Positions 44,913-53,669 are shown, counted from the stretch's first letter. The stretch: 64,000 nt of DNA from Pseudomonadota bacterium (GCA_023460395.1 JAEWQB010000020.1:62001-126000), one strand, 5' to 3'. The notes: generated by a model not told the origin, from the sequence alone. Numbers and translations are program-made.

Positions 44913-45130
44913 CACTGCCTCCTTTCCTCTGCATGCCCGGTTTACTTCACAGTAGCGTGCCGGGGCAGCGGCAGACGGTCCCAGCGGGGTATACGCGGGG
45001 TAAAGGCGGAGTCCCAAAGCGGCGCACCACGCATTGACAGGAAAAAGAACACGCTGGCATCGGAAAGACCGCCGCGCGAAAGAGGCAGAAGGACCGCGTA
45101 CCGCAGTCCGAAAAACGGACGGAAGAAAAA

Positions 45131-46054
45131 CTACGCCAGCAGGGAAGCTGGAATTGAAGCGTCCGGCACGATGCGGTTGCGTCCGTCAAGTTTAGCAAGA
45201 TAGAGCAAACTGTCGGCCCGGTTTAAAAGGGCCGGAGCATCCTCATCGGCACGCAGGGCGACCAACCCGCCGCTCACACTGGCACACCGCCCCGTACAGG
45301 CCACCGGAGAAGCGGCAAGGCATTCCCGGAATTCCTCCATTTCCTGCCACGCATCCCGCAGTGTAACCCCCGGAAGCAAAACCAAAAACTCGCCTCCGCC
45401 CAGCCGGGTAAATGTTTCTCCTTCATGAAGACAAGCGCCCAGATGTTCCGCAACATGCAGCAACACTTCGTCGCCGCACGCTCTGCCAAAGGCCTGATTC
45501 AGTCTTTTGAAGCGGTCAAGGTCCAGCAGGCATGCGGAAAGAGGGATATCCCGTTCCCGCGCCTCCACCACAGCGCGTGCCAGCAGGGCGTGTCCCTGCC
45601 TCCGACCACAGTCTCCGGTCATGCCTGTCTCTGCGGAAAACGCCCCAGCCGCCCGCCACTCGCGGGCAGAGGCATGCTTTTCGCCCCCCATGAGTTGGGT
45701 GGCGTCTTCCAGCGACACCACCACATACTCCAGCCGCCCGGCACCGTCCGTAACGGGTGCGGCCTGAACCCGCATCCACACGCGCTCGGAACTCTTTGAC
45801 GCCAAAACCGCCAGCATTTGCCACCGGCTCGCGTTGCCGGTGCGTAAAACCGTCGCGACCGGGTGTTCCTCCGCTCCCAGAACTGTCCCGTCTTCCTTAA
45901 TAAATGCGTCCAGCGGCCCGGCAACTTCCCCTGTGGCCCCCAGCAACCTGCGCGCTTGCGGATTGGCATACAAGGGAGCGCCCGCCGGTGAAAAAACCAC
46001 CACGCCACTGGGCAGCCCGTCCATGAATACGTATACGTCTCTCGAAAACTCCAT
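45131..46054 (-). CDS. PAS-GGDEF protein with altered signature (GGGEF)
   Basis: A 307-residue cytosolic protein: N-terminal PAS domain (about 5-115, GVVVFSPAGAPLYANPQARR) and GGDEF-type domain (about 165-295, LDLDRFKRLNQAFG). The signature reads RLGGGEFLVLLPG, so the third residue, normally Asp or Glu and needed for metal and substrate, is Gly. The cyclase is likely weak or inactive, perhaps a GTP- or c-di-GMP-binding sensor. It lies between the large and small terminase genes on the same strand but has no phage relation I know of. About 200 bases separate it from the large terminase. Confidence 0.87.
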   Translation of the reverse strand: MEFSRDVYVFMDGLPSGVVVFSPAGAPLYANPQARRLLGATGEVAGPLDAFIKEDGTVLGAEEHPVATVLRTGNASRWQMLAVLASKSSERVWMRVQAAPVTDGAGRLEYVVVSLEDATQLMGGEKHASAREWRAAGAFSAETGMTGDCGRRQGHALLARAVVEARERDIPLSACLLDLDRFKRLNQAFGRACGDEVLLHVAEHLGACLHEGETFTRLGGGEFLVLLPGVTLRDAWQEMEEFRECLAASPVACTGRCASVSGGLVALRADEDAPALLNRADSLLYLAKLDGRNRIVPDASIPASLLA

Positions 46055-46356
46055 CCCTCACTCCTTGGTGGCACCCATTCTTGCCGGTCCCCGCCGGTTC
46101 TTGAAGTATACGCGATTTACTTCTCGCGGGATAGCCCTGCGAAGAGTTTTCATATCAAAGCCAACAGCCCCGTTTTCCTGAGGACTCTCCTTGCTGTCCG
46201 AAAGGAATTTTTTACTGGTAATGATTCTCAAAATCATGCTAGAAGGTATCCACACATTGACCATCCCGCTTTGGATCTCACGTTCTCTGGGCCTTCCCGC
46301 CCGGAACGGGATGAAGCCGGGAACACCCGCGACCCATAACAGGAGGTGCAGCTTCA
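46055..46356. other. Divergent spacer before the peroxiredoxin
   Basis: 302 bases with the Fur/PerR-like palindrome described separately and the peroxiredoxin ribosome site aggaggt at 46341-46347. A TTGACC near 46257 could be a -35 for the peroxiredoxin, but no good -10 was found. Confidence 0.4.
46219..46239. promoter_or_regulatory. Fur/PerR-like operator
   Basis: taatgattctcaaaatcatg contains inverted arms atgatt and aatcat with a 5-base centre, close to the Fur/PerR 7-1-7 type in sequence. It is about 120 bases upstream of a peroxiredoxin gene, a common PerR target. Confidence 0.45.
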
Positions 46357-46995
46357 ATGGCTACCGAATTTCCACTCATAGGTGATCCGCTGCCGCGAAT
46401 TACCGTCAACACCACACAAGGCCCCATGACCCTGCCCAATGCGTATGCCGGGAAATGGTTTGTGCTGTTCAGCCATCCCGCCGACTTCACCCCCGTATGC
46501 ACCACTGAATTTGTGGCCTTCCAAAAGCGCATTGACGAATTCCGGGAACTGAATTGCGAACTGGTAGGCCTATCACTGGACCAAATATTTTCACACATCA
46601 AATGGGTCCAATGGATTGAAGAACAGACCGACGTGCGTATTGAGTTTCCCATCATCGCGGATTTTGGCGACGTTGCCCGCATGCTGGGCATGATTCACCC
46701 CGGCAAGGGGGGCAACACCGTTCGCGCCGTATTTTTGGTGGACGGGGAAGGAATCGTGCGCGCCATTTTCTATTACCCGCAGGAACTGGGCCGTAATATC
46801 GACGAAATCCTCCGTTGCATCAAGGCGTTGCAAGTATCCGACAGGCACGGTGTGGCCATGCCAGCCGGATGGCCTAACAACGAACTTATCGGCAACCGGG
46901 GCATCATTCCCCCTGCCCAAAGCGTGAAAGAAGCCGAGACTCGCATGCGCGATTATGAAGGCTACGACTGGTGGTTCTGCCACCGCGAACTCTAA
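46357..46995 (+). CDS. Peroxiredoxin (Prx6/1-Cys-like group)
   Basis: Thiol peroxidase that reduces hydrogen peroxide and organic peroxides, 212 residues. The peroxidatic Cys lies in SHPADFTPVCTTEF, about residue 48. There are two further Cys (one in LRCIKAL and one in the C-terminal WWFCHREL), like the archaeal Prx6-type with C-terminal resolving Cys. Start has a very strong ribosome site (aggaggt). Its own terminator follows. It is on the plus strand, opposite to the phage-like genes around it, and separates the small-terminase block from the rest. Confidence 0.93.
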   Translation: MATEFPLIGDPLPRITVNTTQGPMTLPNAYAGKWFVLFSHPADFTPVCTTEFVAFQKRIDEFRELNCELVGLSLDQIFSHIKWVQWIEEQTDVRIEFPIIADFGDVARMLGMIHPGKGGNTVRAVFLVDGEGIVRAIFYYPQELGRNIDEILRCIKALQVSDRHGVAMPAGWPNNELIGNRGIIPPAQSVKEAETRMRDYEGYDWWFCHREL

Positions 46996-47007
46996 GGACA
47001 CAACGGG

Positions 47008-47041
47008 AAACGGCGTCGGGAGATTGCCCGACGCCGTTTTT
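47008..47041 (+). terminator. Intrinsic terminator of the peroxiredoxin gene
   Basis: Perfect 13-bp stem (47008-47020 with 47027-47039), 6-base loop, T-run 47037-47041. Confidence 0.9.
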
Positions 47042-47121
47042 CCATACCCTGTGCGGGAGTCCCCCCGTTCCGGCCCGAAAACCGGACAGCAGCGGAGAAG
47101 CAGGAAAGGAAATTCCCCCCC

Positions 47122-47805
47122 TCACACAATCGGCGGGAAGTCTTCTTCCGGGGCCGATGCGTTCTCCTCCTCGTACCTGTCCTCCAGTTCCCCGTAGATT
47201 GACGCCACCCGCTCCTGCAGTTCCTGCGGCAGCGCCAGATCGCCCTCCCCGGTATCCTCGCCGGAAGCTCCCGTCCGCAAGGCTTCCGCATCCGCGTATA
47301 AACCGACATGCCGCGCCAGCAACTCCAAAGCCCTCAGCTTGGAATGAAGCTTTACCCGCACGGTAGATCCCCGCGAGCTGCTGGTTTCCGTAATTTCCGC
47401 AATGGCAGCCACCTGCTCCGCCGATAAAGAAGCAGAATCCATCAGCTCCAAATGTTCTCCATCCCACCGGCAAACGTCGCGCAGTGTTGTGAATCCTATA
47501 GCCGCCAATTCCCGCACCACGCGGTCAGGAGTGACCTCGTTCCGTGGTTTCCCCTCCTCCGCGCCCACGCCCAACGCGGCGAGCACCGCGGGGTGGCGTA
47601 AATTTCTCGCAGCGGCGCGGGCGGCGCTTCCCGCGCTGTATCCCGCCCGGAGCGCGGCACCGGCAGCATCGCCGTCTACCCGATATTCCTCCACAAATCG
47701 CTGCTGCGTGCGGGAAAGTGGGCGAGATTGCCCCGTTTCTACCGTGTCGGCGGAGTCGTTTTTCGCCGCACGCGGGGCGTTATCCCACAAGTCTGCGCCA
47801 CTCAT
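47122..47805 (-). CDS. Phage terminase small subunit
   Basis: DNA-recognition subunit of the packaging motor, 227 residues, of the Terminase_2 type. The N-terminal helical part shows the family pattern LSRTQQRFVEEYRVDGDAAG then AALRAGYSAGSAARAAARNL, RHPAVLAAL, a helix-turn-helix-like DNA-binding region. A central alpha-rich oligomerisation part follows (ALELLARHVGLYADA), and an acidic tail. Strong ribosome site (aaggagg) and ATGA overlap with the preceding coiled-coil gene. It is 2.2 kb from the large subunit, separated by a peroxiredoxin and a GGDEF gene. Confidence 0.85.
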   Translation of the reverse strand: MSGADLWDNAPRAAKNDSADTVETGQSRPLSRTQQRFVEEYRVDGDAAGAALRAGYSAGSAARAAARNLRHPAVLAALGVGAEEGKPRNEVTPDRVVRELAAIGFTTLRDVCRWDGEHLELMDSASLSAEQVAAIAEITETSSSRGSTVRVKLHSKLRALELLARHVGLYADAEALRTGASGEDTGEGDLALPQELQERVASIYGELEDRYEEENASAPEEDFPPIV

Positions 47806-48095
47806 GGACGGCCTCCTTCATGCCATACGCGCCGCAGGTCCGCCCGGATTTCCTCCAGCATGTGCTGCATGGCCTGCACCCGTTCATCCATGCGCTCCAC
47901 GCGCAGGGCAGTACGCCGTGTCTCGCGCATTTCCTCGCGTATCTGGGCCGTTTCGCCTTCCATGCCCGACACCCGCTCATGCAGCGCGGCTACCATGCCT
48001 GCGGCGATGGCAAAGCCACTCAGCGCGGAAAACAGTGCGGAAAGTGTCACCCGCCGGTCAATACGCCAGCCCGCTCCCTCGGCACTACTCCGCAT
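47802..48095 (-). CDS. Small membrane-anchored coiled-coil phage protein (DUF2730-like)
   Basis: A 97-residue protein: one membrane helix near residue 17-36 (SALFSALSGFAIAAGMVAAL) and a coiled-coil tail of Glu/Arg-rich heptads (MEGETAQIREEMRETRRTAL). This layout is common for phage proteins between holin and terminase genes. Start at 48095 (ggagg upstream) is preferred over the open frame from 48155. It overlaps the holin gene by 11 bases and the small terminase by 4. Confidence 0.68.
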   Translation of the reverse strand: MRSSAEGAGWRIDRRVTLSALFSALSGFAIAAGMVAALHERVSGMEGETAQIREEMRETRRTALRVERMDERVQAMQHMLEEIRADLRRVWHEGGRP

Positions 48096-48633
48096 GGCCT
48101 GCCCTCCCCTGTCCCGCATTACGCCCCGGCAGGGTGTCCTTGCGATAGGAACCAAGCGAGGAGCCTAGGTAGTAGTTCACCACAGCACCAAATGCCGTAC
48201 CCAACGATCCGAGCAGTAGCAGACCGGGATCGTTCACTTCCGGTATGCTCACCACCGCGTGCAGCATCCAGAAAAAGCCCACAATAACCACCAGAGCCAC
48301 GGCTCCGGTGATCCATGCTCCGCCGTGCCCTGCGCGGGCAAGGTCCACTTCGCGCTGCCGGGCGTTTTTCACGTTGTCCAGTTCCGCCTCCAACTGCGTC
48401 CCCTGCCAACTGACCAGCACTGAAAAATGTTGTTGTTCCAGCTCCTTAATGCGTACCACTGTTTGTGGATCGCGCAACACTTCAGCTATTGCCTCCGGGC
48501 TGGCCTCCACGCCTAAAAACGAACCCAGCATAGCGCCCGCCGCCCCTGCCACAGCTCCCACTGGTCCCCCCAATGCCACACCCAGTACAGGGGCGGCGGA
48601 AGCCACCATGCGTCCTATTTCTTTCCATTCCAT
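48085..48633 (-). CDS. Holin-like phage membrane protein
   Basis: A 182-residue protein: a hydrophobic Gly/Ala-rich N-terminus (APVLGVALGGPVGAVAGAAG), a helical middle with AIAEVLRDPQTVVRIKELEQ, and two C-terminal membrane helices (WITGAVALVVIVGFFWML and LLLLGSLGTAFGAVVNYYLG), followed by the tail SSLGSYRKD. This matches a common phage protein type described as three-segment holins; related proteins help release gene-transfer-agent particles in Rhodobacter. No endolysin gene is next to it. Start at 48633 has gagagg/aggagg upstream. First gene of block A. Confidence 0.72.
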   Translation of the reverse strand: MEWKEIGRMVASAAPVLGVALGGPVGAVAGAAGAMLGSFLGVEASPEAIAEVLRDPQTVVRIKELEQQHFSVLVSWQGTQLEAELDNVKNARQREVDLARAGHGGAWITGAVALVVIVGFFWMLHAVVSIPEVNDPGLLLLGSLGTAFGAVVNYYLGSSLGSYRKDTLPGRNAGQGRAGHAE

Positions 48634-48902
48634 ATGCAGCCTCCTCTCCGTTTGCATATGCCGCAGTGGAGGCCCGTCTACCACGCCACATGGGGTGCAA
48701 GCGGTTTACTCCGCATCCCGGAGGGGTAATAGACCGGCACCAAGGGGGGCTCAGGGTGGGTGGACAAACGCCCGAAGGGAAGGAGAAGGGGGGAAGGAGG
48801 ATTTGAAATACCGCTCGAACGGGCCGTCAGAAAAAGAATGGCGGGGAGACGCTATCAAGAATCCCGGCTTCGCGGGAGCATCCGCCCCGGAGCATCGTCA
48901 AC

Positions 48903-49547
48903 TCACTGGCACAGCCCACGTTTTTTGGCATTTTCCAGTTCGTCGCAAGCCCCGTAGCGGCAGCCCGCGGCAAAGTCGTCACAAGCGCGGGCGGAATCGC
49001 CACGTTGCATGTGCATCTGGCCCCGGAAATTCCACGCCCGGTATGACGCGGGGTCCAACTGGAGCGCGTAGTCCAAATCGGCTTCCGCTCCCAGCAGATT
49101 ACCAAGTTGAGTCTGCACCCAGCCCCGGTAGGCATAGGCGAGAGGGGTTGGCGCGAGACGCACCGAACGGTCCATATCTTCAAGGGCCAAGGCGTATTGT
49201 CCCTTTTCTCCATAAGCGCGACCACGCCACATCCACGCTTCCGCGTATGCCGGCTCAACCTGAACAGCCTCGTTCAACCACAAAATGGCCTTATCAGGGT
49301 CTGCGCACTGGTCGTTGCGCCACAGAGCGTGGGCTTTGGCAAAGGCGATTTCCGCTCTTTCGTCATATACCCCGGCGGTGCCCAACGGGTTGAACCGACC
49401 AGCCGGAGCCTGTTCCTGTGCGCACCCCGCGATCAGCCCCAGTCCGAGCAAAGCACTCATGAGAAGCACTCGCGCCAGCCCCGGTTTCTGCGAAACAGCA
49501 AGTTTTACTATGTCAATGGGATACGCTGAAATACGCAAGGCACTCAT
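48903..49547 (-). CDS. TPR-repeat lipoprotein
   Basis: Lipid-anchored periplasmic protein of 214 residues. A long N-region precedes the hydrophobic segment LARVLLMSALLGLGLIAGC, whose lipobox is LIAGC. Three or four TPR-type helical hairpins follow (AILWLNEAVQVEPAYAEAWM, YALALEDMDRSVRLAP, AEADLDYALQLDPASYRAW). A Cys-rich end (ACDDFAAGCRYGACDELE) resembles a Sel1-like or metal-bound end. Start at 49547 has aaggag 7 bases upstream. Likely a scaffold in an envelope complex; no partner is obvious. Just beyond the phage-like locus. Confidence 0.85.
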   Translation of the reverse strand: MSALRISAYPIDIVKLAVSQKPGLARVLLMSALLGLGLIAGCAQEQAPAGRFNPLGTAGVYDERAEIAFAKAHALWRNDQCADPDKAILWLNEAVQVEPAYAEAWMWRGRAYGEKGQYALALEDMDRSVRLAPTPLAYAYRGWVQTQLGNLLGAEADLDYALQLDPASYRAWNFRGQMHMQRGDSARACDDFAAGCRYGACDELENAKKRGLCQ

Positions 49548-50083
49548 AACGGCACTCCTTAGGCATGACGCAACACGCCGCACAGGCTCTTTCGTAACAA
49601 AAAGCATCGTGTCCGCAAAAACGATTTTGCGCACGCGCACTAGCGGCAGGTTCTAGCGGTGGTTTTAGTCGCTCCGCACAGAAAAGGAAAGCGCGTTCCC
49701 TGTGCAATGTTTTTTCTCGTCTGACCACTTCTCTTCCGTAGCTGCTTTCGGCCTATCCGGGGGGGCCACTCTTTAAACCGCGCGTGGCTGATACGCCGCA
49801 AGTGCGACTCCCGCGCGACGATTTCGCAAACGCAGTGACTCTCTCTTCAACAAAAAGAAGCGATGTTATACAATAAACACGATACGACACCCCTCACCGC
49901 GACTGCGACCATCGCATCGTACCCGCATGGGCACTGATGCACAAAAATACAACGCATGGTATGGTGCATACACACTTTCACATTACCGTAGAGGATACCC
50001 CCCCTGCACACTAACGCTGTTGACAAGATACTCAATGTAATCTATGTGATATAGAATGAATGATATAGACACTGGAGAACATA
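49548..50083. other. Intergenic region with one promoter candidate
   Basis: 536-base divergent spacer. Only the plus-strand promoter near 50020 was recognised; the rest shows no gene, repeat or stable hairpin. A 62-codon open frame on the minus strand (49847-50035) has no ribosome site and overlaps that promoter, and is not called. Confidence 0.45.
50020..50048 (+). promoter_or_regulatory. Sigma-70-type promoter
   Basis: TTGACA at 50020-50025, 17-base spacer, TATGTG at 50043-50048, followed 36 bases later by the start of the 144-residue gene. Confidence 0.6.
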
Positions 50084-50518
50084 ATGCCCACATTCACCTC
50101 TCTTCTCCCACACCTATCCCGCCACGCCTCGTTCACCTCTCCAGATAATGCTATGACCAGCCACGTCCCGCATTTTCTGACAGCACTTGCCATTCTTTCT
50201 CGTAAGGCACCAGAATACGACTTCTTTTGCACACGCAGCACGCTCTTCTTCGAACATTTCTGTCAATGTATCCCCCGCGACCACCTAACTGTTGACGACA
50301 CCTTTTCTCTGTTGGAAGACATGCTCATTTTCATTCGTGAAAAAACGCTCCGTGCACCCTGTCGACACACGTGCGAACAAGAAAAAGCCTTATTGTTCTG
50401 GACCGAATCCGGGCAGGAATGGAACCCCACCGACGGCTCGCTTTTCTCACATTATTATTTCTATGAAATTCCTCTCATCATCGTGAAAGGCGTGCTGGCG
50501 CAACTGGAAGACGTGTAA
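50084..50518 (+). CDS. Hypothetical protein (144 residues)
   Basis: Unrecognised soluble protein. Ribosome site tggag 7 bases before the ATG and a good promoter just upstream make it credible. Rich in Phe, His and Leu; helical segments FLTALAILSRKA, LLEDMLIFIREK; four or five Cys (FFCTRS, FCQCIP, PCRHTCEQ) with no recognisable spacing. Ends with EIPLIIVKGVLAQLEDV. No signal peptide. Function unknown. Confidence 0.65.
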   Translation: MPTFTSLLPHLSRHASFTSPDNAMTSHVPHFLTALAILSRKAPEYDFFCTRSTLFFEHFCQCIPRDHLTVDDTFSLLEDMLIFIREKTLRAPCRHTCEQEKALLFWTESGQEWNPTDGSLFSHYYFYEIPLIIVKGVLAQLEDV

Positions 50519-50740
50519 TCCCCTTCTCCCGGCTCTTTTCGACGAGGCTGCGCGACAGAATATACAACCGCATAGCACACTTTCCCCTCACACTCCGCCA
50601 GACTTACAGGCATTGCGTCACGCATGTGTTTTCCATTTGTCCATTTTGTGGTATGGGAACGCATCGCGCACGGGGGGAGAGTACTACAGGATTCCATACC
50701 GGATAATGGGAACTCGGTACGAACGGAAAAGCGGGGAAGT

Positions 50741-52381
50741 ATGGACGGTCAGCCTAAAGCATTTCGCAGCACCATTTCTCCGGTGCTTGTCTTCTTACTC
50801 GCCACACTGGCGGCTATGATATTTCAGTACGTCTCCTCGGCGATTATAGAGCGCGACTCCCCCGCGCTTATCGTTCTGCCTGTGGTGGGAGGACTGGCGT
50901 TTACCCTATTTGCGCGAACGCTCTGGGTACGCCACTGCGCCCGATGCCGTGCCCCCGAAGAAAACGCCCGTTTGCGTGCGGAACATGCGGCCCTTCTGAA
51001 CGATGCGGCTCACCTGCGCAGGCAAACGTCTGAAGCGGAACGCCAAGTTCTCGCGTTGCAACGCCAAGTGGCGGAATGGCAACACTCGGACTATGCCGTA
51101 AAACGCCACGAGTCCCGCTTTCAGGCGGCGTTTCACGCCACCCCGGACCCAATTATGTTTGTAAATGTCCGCACCGGTAATATTATGGATGTCAACGAAA
51201 GCCTGCTCCGGCTGCCGGGCTTCGGATGGCAGGAAGTTATAAACGCACCTCTCAGCAAGATTGTCCGCTGGAGCAGCACGGAGGACGCAACCCGCTTTGC
51301 CGGACTTGCGGAATCCGGCTCGGAAAGCAACCTCCGGGCCACCATGCACCCACCCGCCAGTGAAGAGTCCGCGACAGCGGCCCGTGAATTTCTGCTTTCC
51401 GCCAGACGTATGGAATTAGACGGCGTGCCCTGTGATATTCTTGTGGCCCGTGACGTTTCCGATCTGCGGCAAGCCGAAGATGTCATACGCAAGCTTTCCC
51501 GCGCCATGGAACAAAGCAGTACCGGGGTTGCCATTACCGATCTAGCGGGCCACGTGGAATACGTGAATCCCCGGTTTACGGAGATTACCGGCACGTGCCC
51601 CTCGCAAATACAGGGGAGGCAACCGGATTTTCTCAATACTCTAGAGGGAACCACGCAATCACAGATATGGCTCGCCATGCAACAAGGCGAACCGTGGAAG
51701 GGAGAAATTCTCACCCGTCGGGACGATACCCAGCACTGGCTGCGAGCCGCCATTTCCCCCATCATGGACGAAGCTGGTCACATCCTGCACGGACTTATCG
51801 TGCTTGACGATATTACAGCCCAAAAGCAGCAGGACGAATACGTTCATTTCATGGCGATGCATGACGGGCTGACATCCATGCCAAACCGCCGCCTGTTCAT
51901 GGACCGTCTGCGCCAAACCGTGGCGGTATACCAGCGCAGCGCCACTCCCTTCGCCCTTTTGTTCATGGACCTGAATAATTTCAAGCAAATTAACGACACG
52001 CTGGGACACGACGCAGGGGATAAGGCCCTGCGAGAAGTGTCTAAGCGGATAACGGGAACTCTGCGAGCAGCGGATACTGCCGCACGGCTGGGAGGAGATG
52101 AATTTGTGGTGCTCTTGCACGATGTGCGGGCGGAGCACGAGGTACGCCAAGCCTGCCAACGTCTCGCCAACGACATTGCCCGGCCCATGCGATTGTGTGG
52201 TAACGACTACACCATACACGCCGCCATCGGCGCGGCGTTGTGCCCTCTCCACGGAACCGAACCGGATGAACTGCTCACGCTGGCAGACTCCGCCATGTAC
52301 AGGTGCAAAAGAACGCCGGGCGCCCTTTTCGCATGGGGGAACGGCCCGTGCATACTCTCGGAATGCTCCGAGCCTATATGA
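50741..52381 (+). CDS. Membrane-anchored PAS-PAS-GGDEF diguanylate cyclase
   Basis: A 546-residue protein: two N-terminal membrane helices (about 13-36 and 43-60), a coiled-coil linker (about 70-110, SEAERQVLALQRQVAEW), two PAS domains (about 120-240 and 250-365), and a GGDEF domain (about 375-535) with intact RLGGDEFVVLL. Expected to make cyclic di-GMP in response to a signal sensed by the PAS domains. The I-site Arg is not obvious at its usual place. Start at 50741 has ggggaag upstream and gives a sensible membrane anchor; the frame is open to 50624. Its stop overlaps the Smr gene's stop by 8 bases (convergent). Confidence 0.92.
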   Translation: MDGQPKAFRSTISPVLVFLLATLAAMIFQYVSSAIIERDSPALIVLPVVGGLAFTLFARTLWVRHCARCRAPEENARLRAEHAALLNDAAHLRRQTSEAERQVLALQRQVAEWQHSDYAVKRHESRFQAAFHATPDPIMFVNVRTGNIMDVNESLLRLPGFGWQEVINAPLSKIVRWSSTEDATRFAGLAESGSESNLRATMHPPASEESATAAREFLLSARRMELDGVPCDILVARDVSDLRQAEDVIRKLSRAMEQSSTGVAITDLAGHVEYVNPRFTEITGTCPSQIQGRQPDFLNTLEGTTQSQIWLAMQQGEPWKGEILTRRDDTQHWLRAAISPIMDEAGHILHGLIVLDDITAQKQQDEYVHFMAMHDGLTSMPNRRLFMDRLRQTVAVYQRSATPFALLFMDLNNFKQINDTLGHDAGDKALREVSKRITGTLRAADTAARLGGDEFVVLLHDVRAEHEVRQACQRLANDIARPMRLCGNDYTIHAAIGAALCPLHGTEPDELLTLADSAMYRCKRTPGALFAWGNGPCILSECSEPI

Positions 52382-53669
52382 ATAAATCGGGATCCTGAGG
52401 CAACCGCTCCCAGTGTATCTTGCCCCGGCTCTTTTTAAACTTCCTCAGCATCACGTACACTGCGCCCGCACCACCGTCCCGCGCCTGAGCGGTGCAAAAC
52501 GCCAGCACCACCCGCCGAAACGGTTCTTTAGTGAGCCAGTGCTGCATTTTTTCGCGGAGCACGCCAAACCCTTCCGGCGAATTTCTGCCCCGACCGGGAA
52601 TAAGCAACACAGTGCGCAAGCCTTTGACGTAAGCGGAACGGATAAAGACGACCAGAGCCTGATAGGCCTCCTGCGCGATCATGCCATGCAGATCCAGATG
52701 CGCTTCCGGGCTGAACTGCCCGGCCCGGAGCTTTCCCAACACAAGTGGATCAAACCCGACAACGTGGCCTTGGATATATTCCTCGGAATATTCCAATAAA
52801 AATTCCACTGAACTTTCCAGAAGGTCTTGAAATGACGGGGAGTGCTGCGCAGCCTTCCTAGGCTGTACGGGCAGGCGTTTCTGCACATCCCGTCCACGGG
52901 CTGTCAGCCCTTTCACCCCCTGCATGGCCTGCAAAAACGCAGCGTCTTCGGCAGGCGGAACAGCGGACTCCGCGCCGGGCTGCATGGCAGAACCAACAGG
53001 GGAAAACGTCTCGCGCGACCTGCCGTTGTGTGTGGTCGCCGCTTCATCCCCTTCAACTCCGGCACGTTGCGCTACAGCGCGGCCCAGTTGCCCCACCGCC
53101 TTCCGTCCTGTACCACCGCCCTCGGCGGCATCATCCGACGGGATTCCGTCTGCCTTATTTTCCTCACGCGGCGGAGCGTTGCGCGGAGAAGTTCCGCCCT
53201 CGCCCTGCCCCATAGCCCGCACCGCCGCCTGAAAGACTCCGCTTTCCGCCATGGAAACAAACCCTTCCCGCTGTGTGCCGGAACAATCTTCCGCCGTCTG
53301 CCCCCGGAGCCGCTCTTTCTGACCAGCTCCGTCAAGCTTGCCGGGAACACGGGGCTGATCTGCCAAACCGGATGCCCTTCTCTGGCCTGCCGTGGACAGC
53401 CCGCCCGACTTTCCGGCGTGCCCCTTTTTTTGAGGAAACTGGCTCACCCCCAGCATGGCACGCGCGAAATCGGTGTCCTCTTCTTCCTGACAGGGGATTT
53501 CCCGTATACTCGCACTTCGGCCTTTGGAGTGCGCCGCAGCCCCGCCGGGATACCCCTTGCCGCCAGAAGATTTTTCATGGCTGGTACCATCGGACGAAGT
53601 GGTGGACGTGGCAGAACGAAAACGGGATGCGTCCAGCGAACGGAACGGATTAGCATCATCGGCAGACAT
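52374..53669 (-). CDS. Smr-domain protein with long disordered N-terminus
   Basis: The last 130 residues form a Smr domain: LDLHGMIAQEAYQAL, then LIPGRGRNSPEGFGVLRE, as in MutS2 C-termini and YdaL/SmrA-type endonucleases. The catalytic-type motifs LDLHG and GxGxxS-like GRGRNS are present. Ahead of it are about 300 Ser/Gly/Ala/Gln-rich residues without a fold signature. Single-copy Smr proteins nick DNA or RNA structures, and the Smr of MutS2 acts on branched DNA; a role here is inference. Start at 53669 with gaggt upstream. Could be slightly longer. Confidence 0.85.
   Translation of the reverse strand: MSADDANPFRSLDASRFRSATSTTSSDGTSHEKSSGGKGYPGGAAAHSKGRSASIREIPCQEEEDTDFARAMLGVSQFPQKKGHAGKSGGLSTAGQRRASGLADQPRVPGKLDGAGQKERLRGQTAEDCSGTQREGFVSMAESGVFQAAVRAMGQGEGGTSPRNAPPREENKADGIPSDDAAEGGGTGRKAVGQLGRAVAQRAGVEGDEAATTHNGRSRETFSPVGSAMQPGAESAVPPAEDAAFLQAMQGVKGLTARGRDVQKRLPVQPRKAAQHSPSFQDLLESSVEFLLEYSEEYIQGHVVGFDPLVLGKLRAGQFSPEAHLDLHGMIAQEAYQALVVFIRSAYVKGLRTVLLIPGRGRNSPEGFGVLREKMQHWLTKEPFRRVVLAFCTAQARDGGAGAVYVMLRKFKKSRGKIHWERLPQDPDLFI

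Noticed and set aside
35439..48684. Ordinary intact prophage
   Set aside because: No integrase, repressor, replication or capsid gene, no flanking direct repeats noticed, and host genes with their own terminators lie inside.
49847..50035. 62-codon minus-strand frame
   Set aside because: No ribosome site, overlaps the promoter of the following gene, composition like noise.
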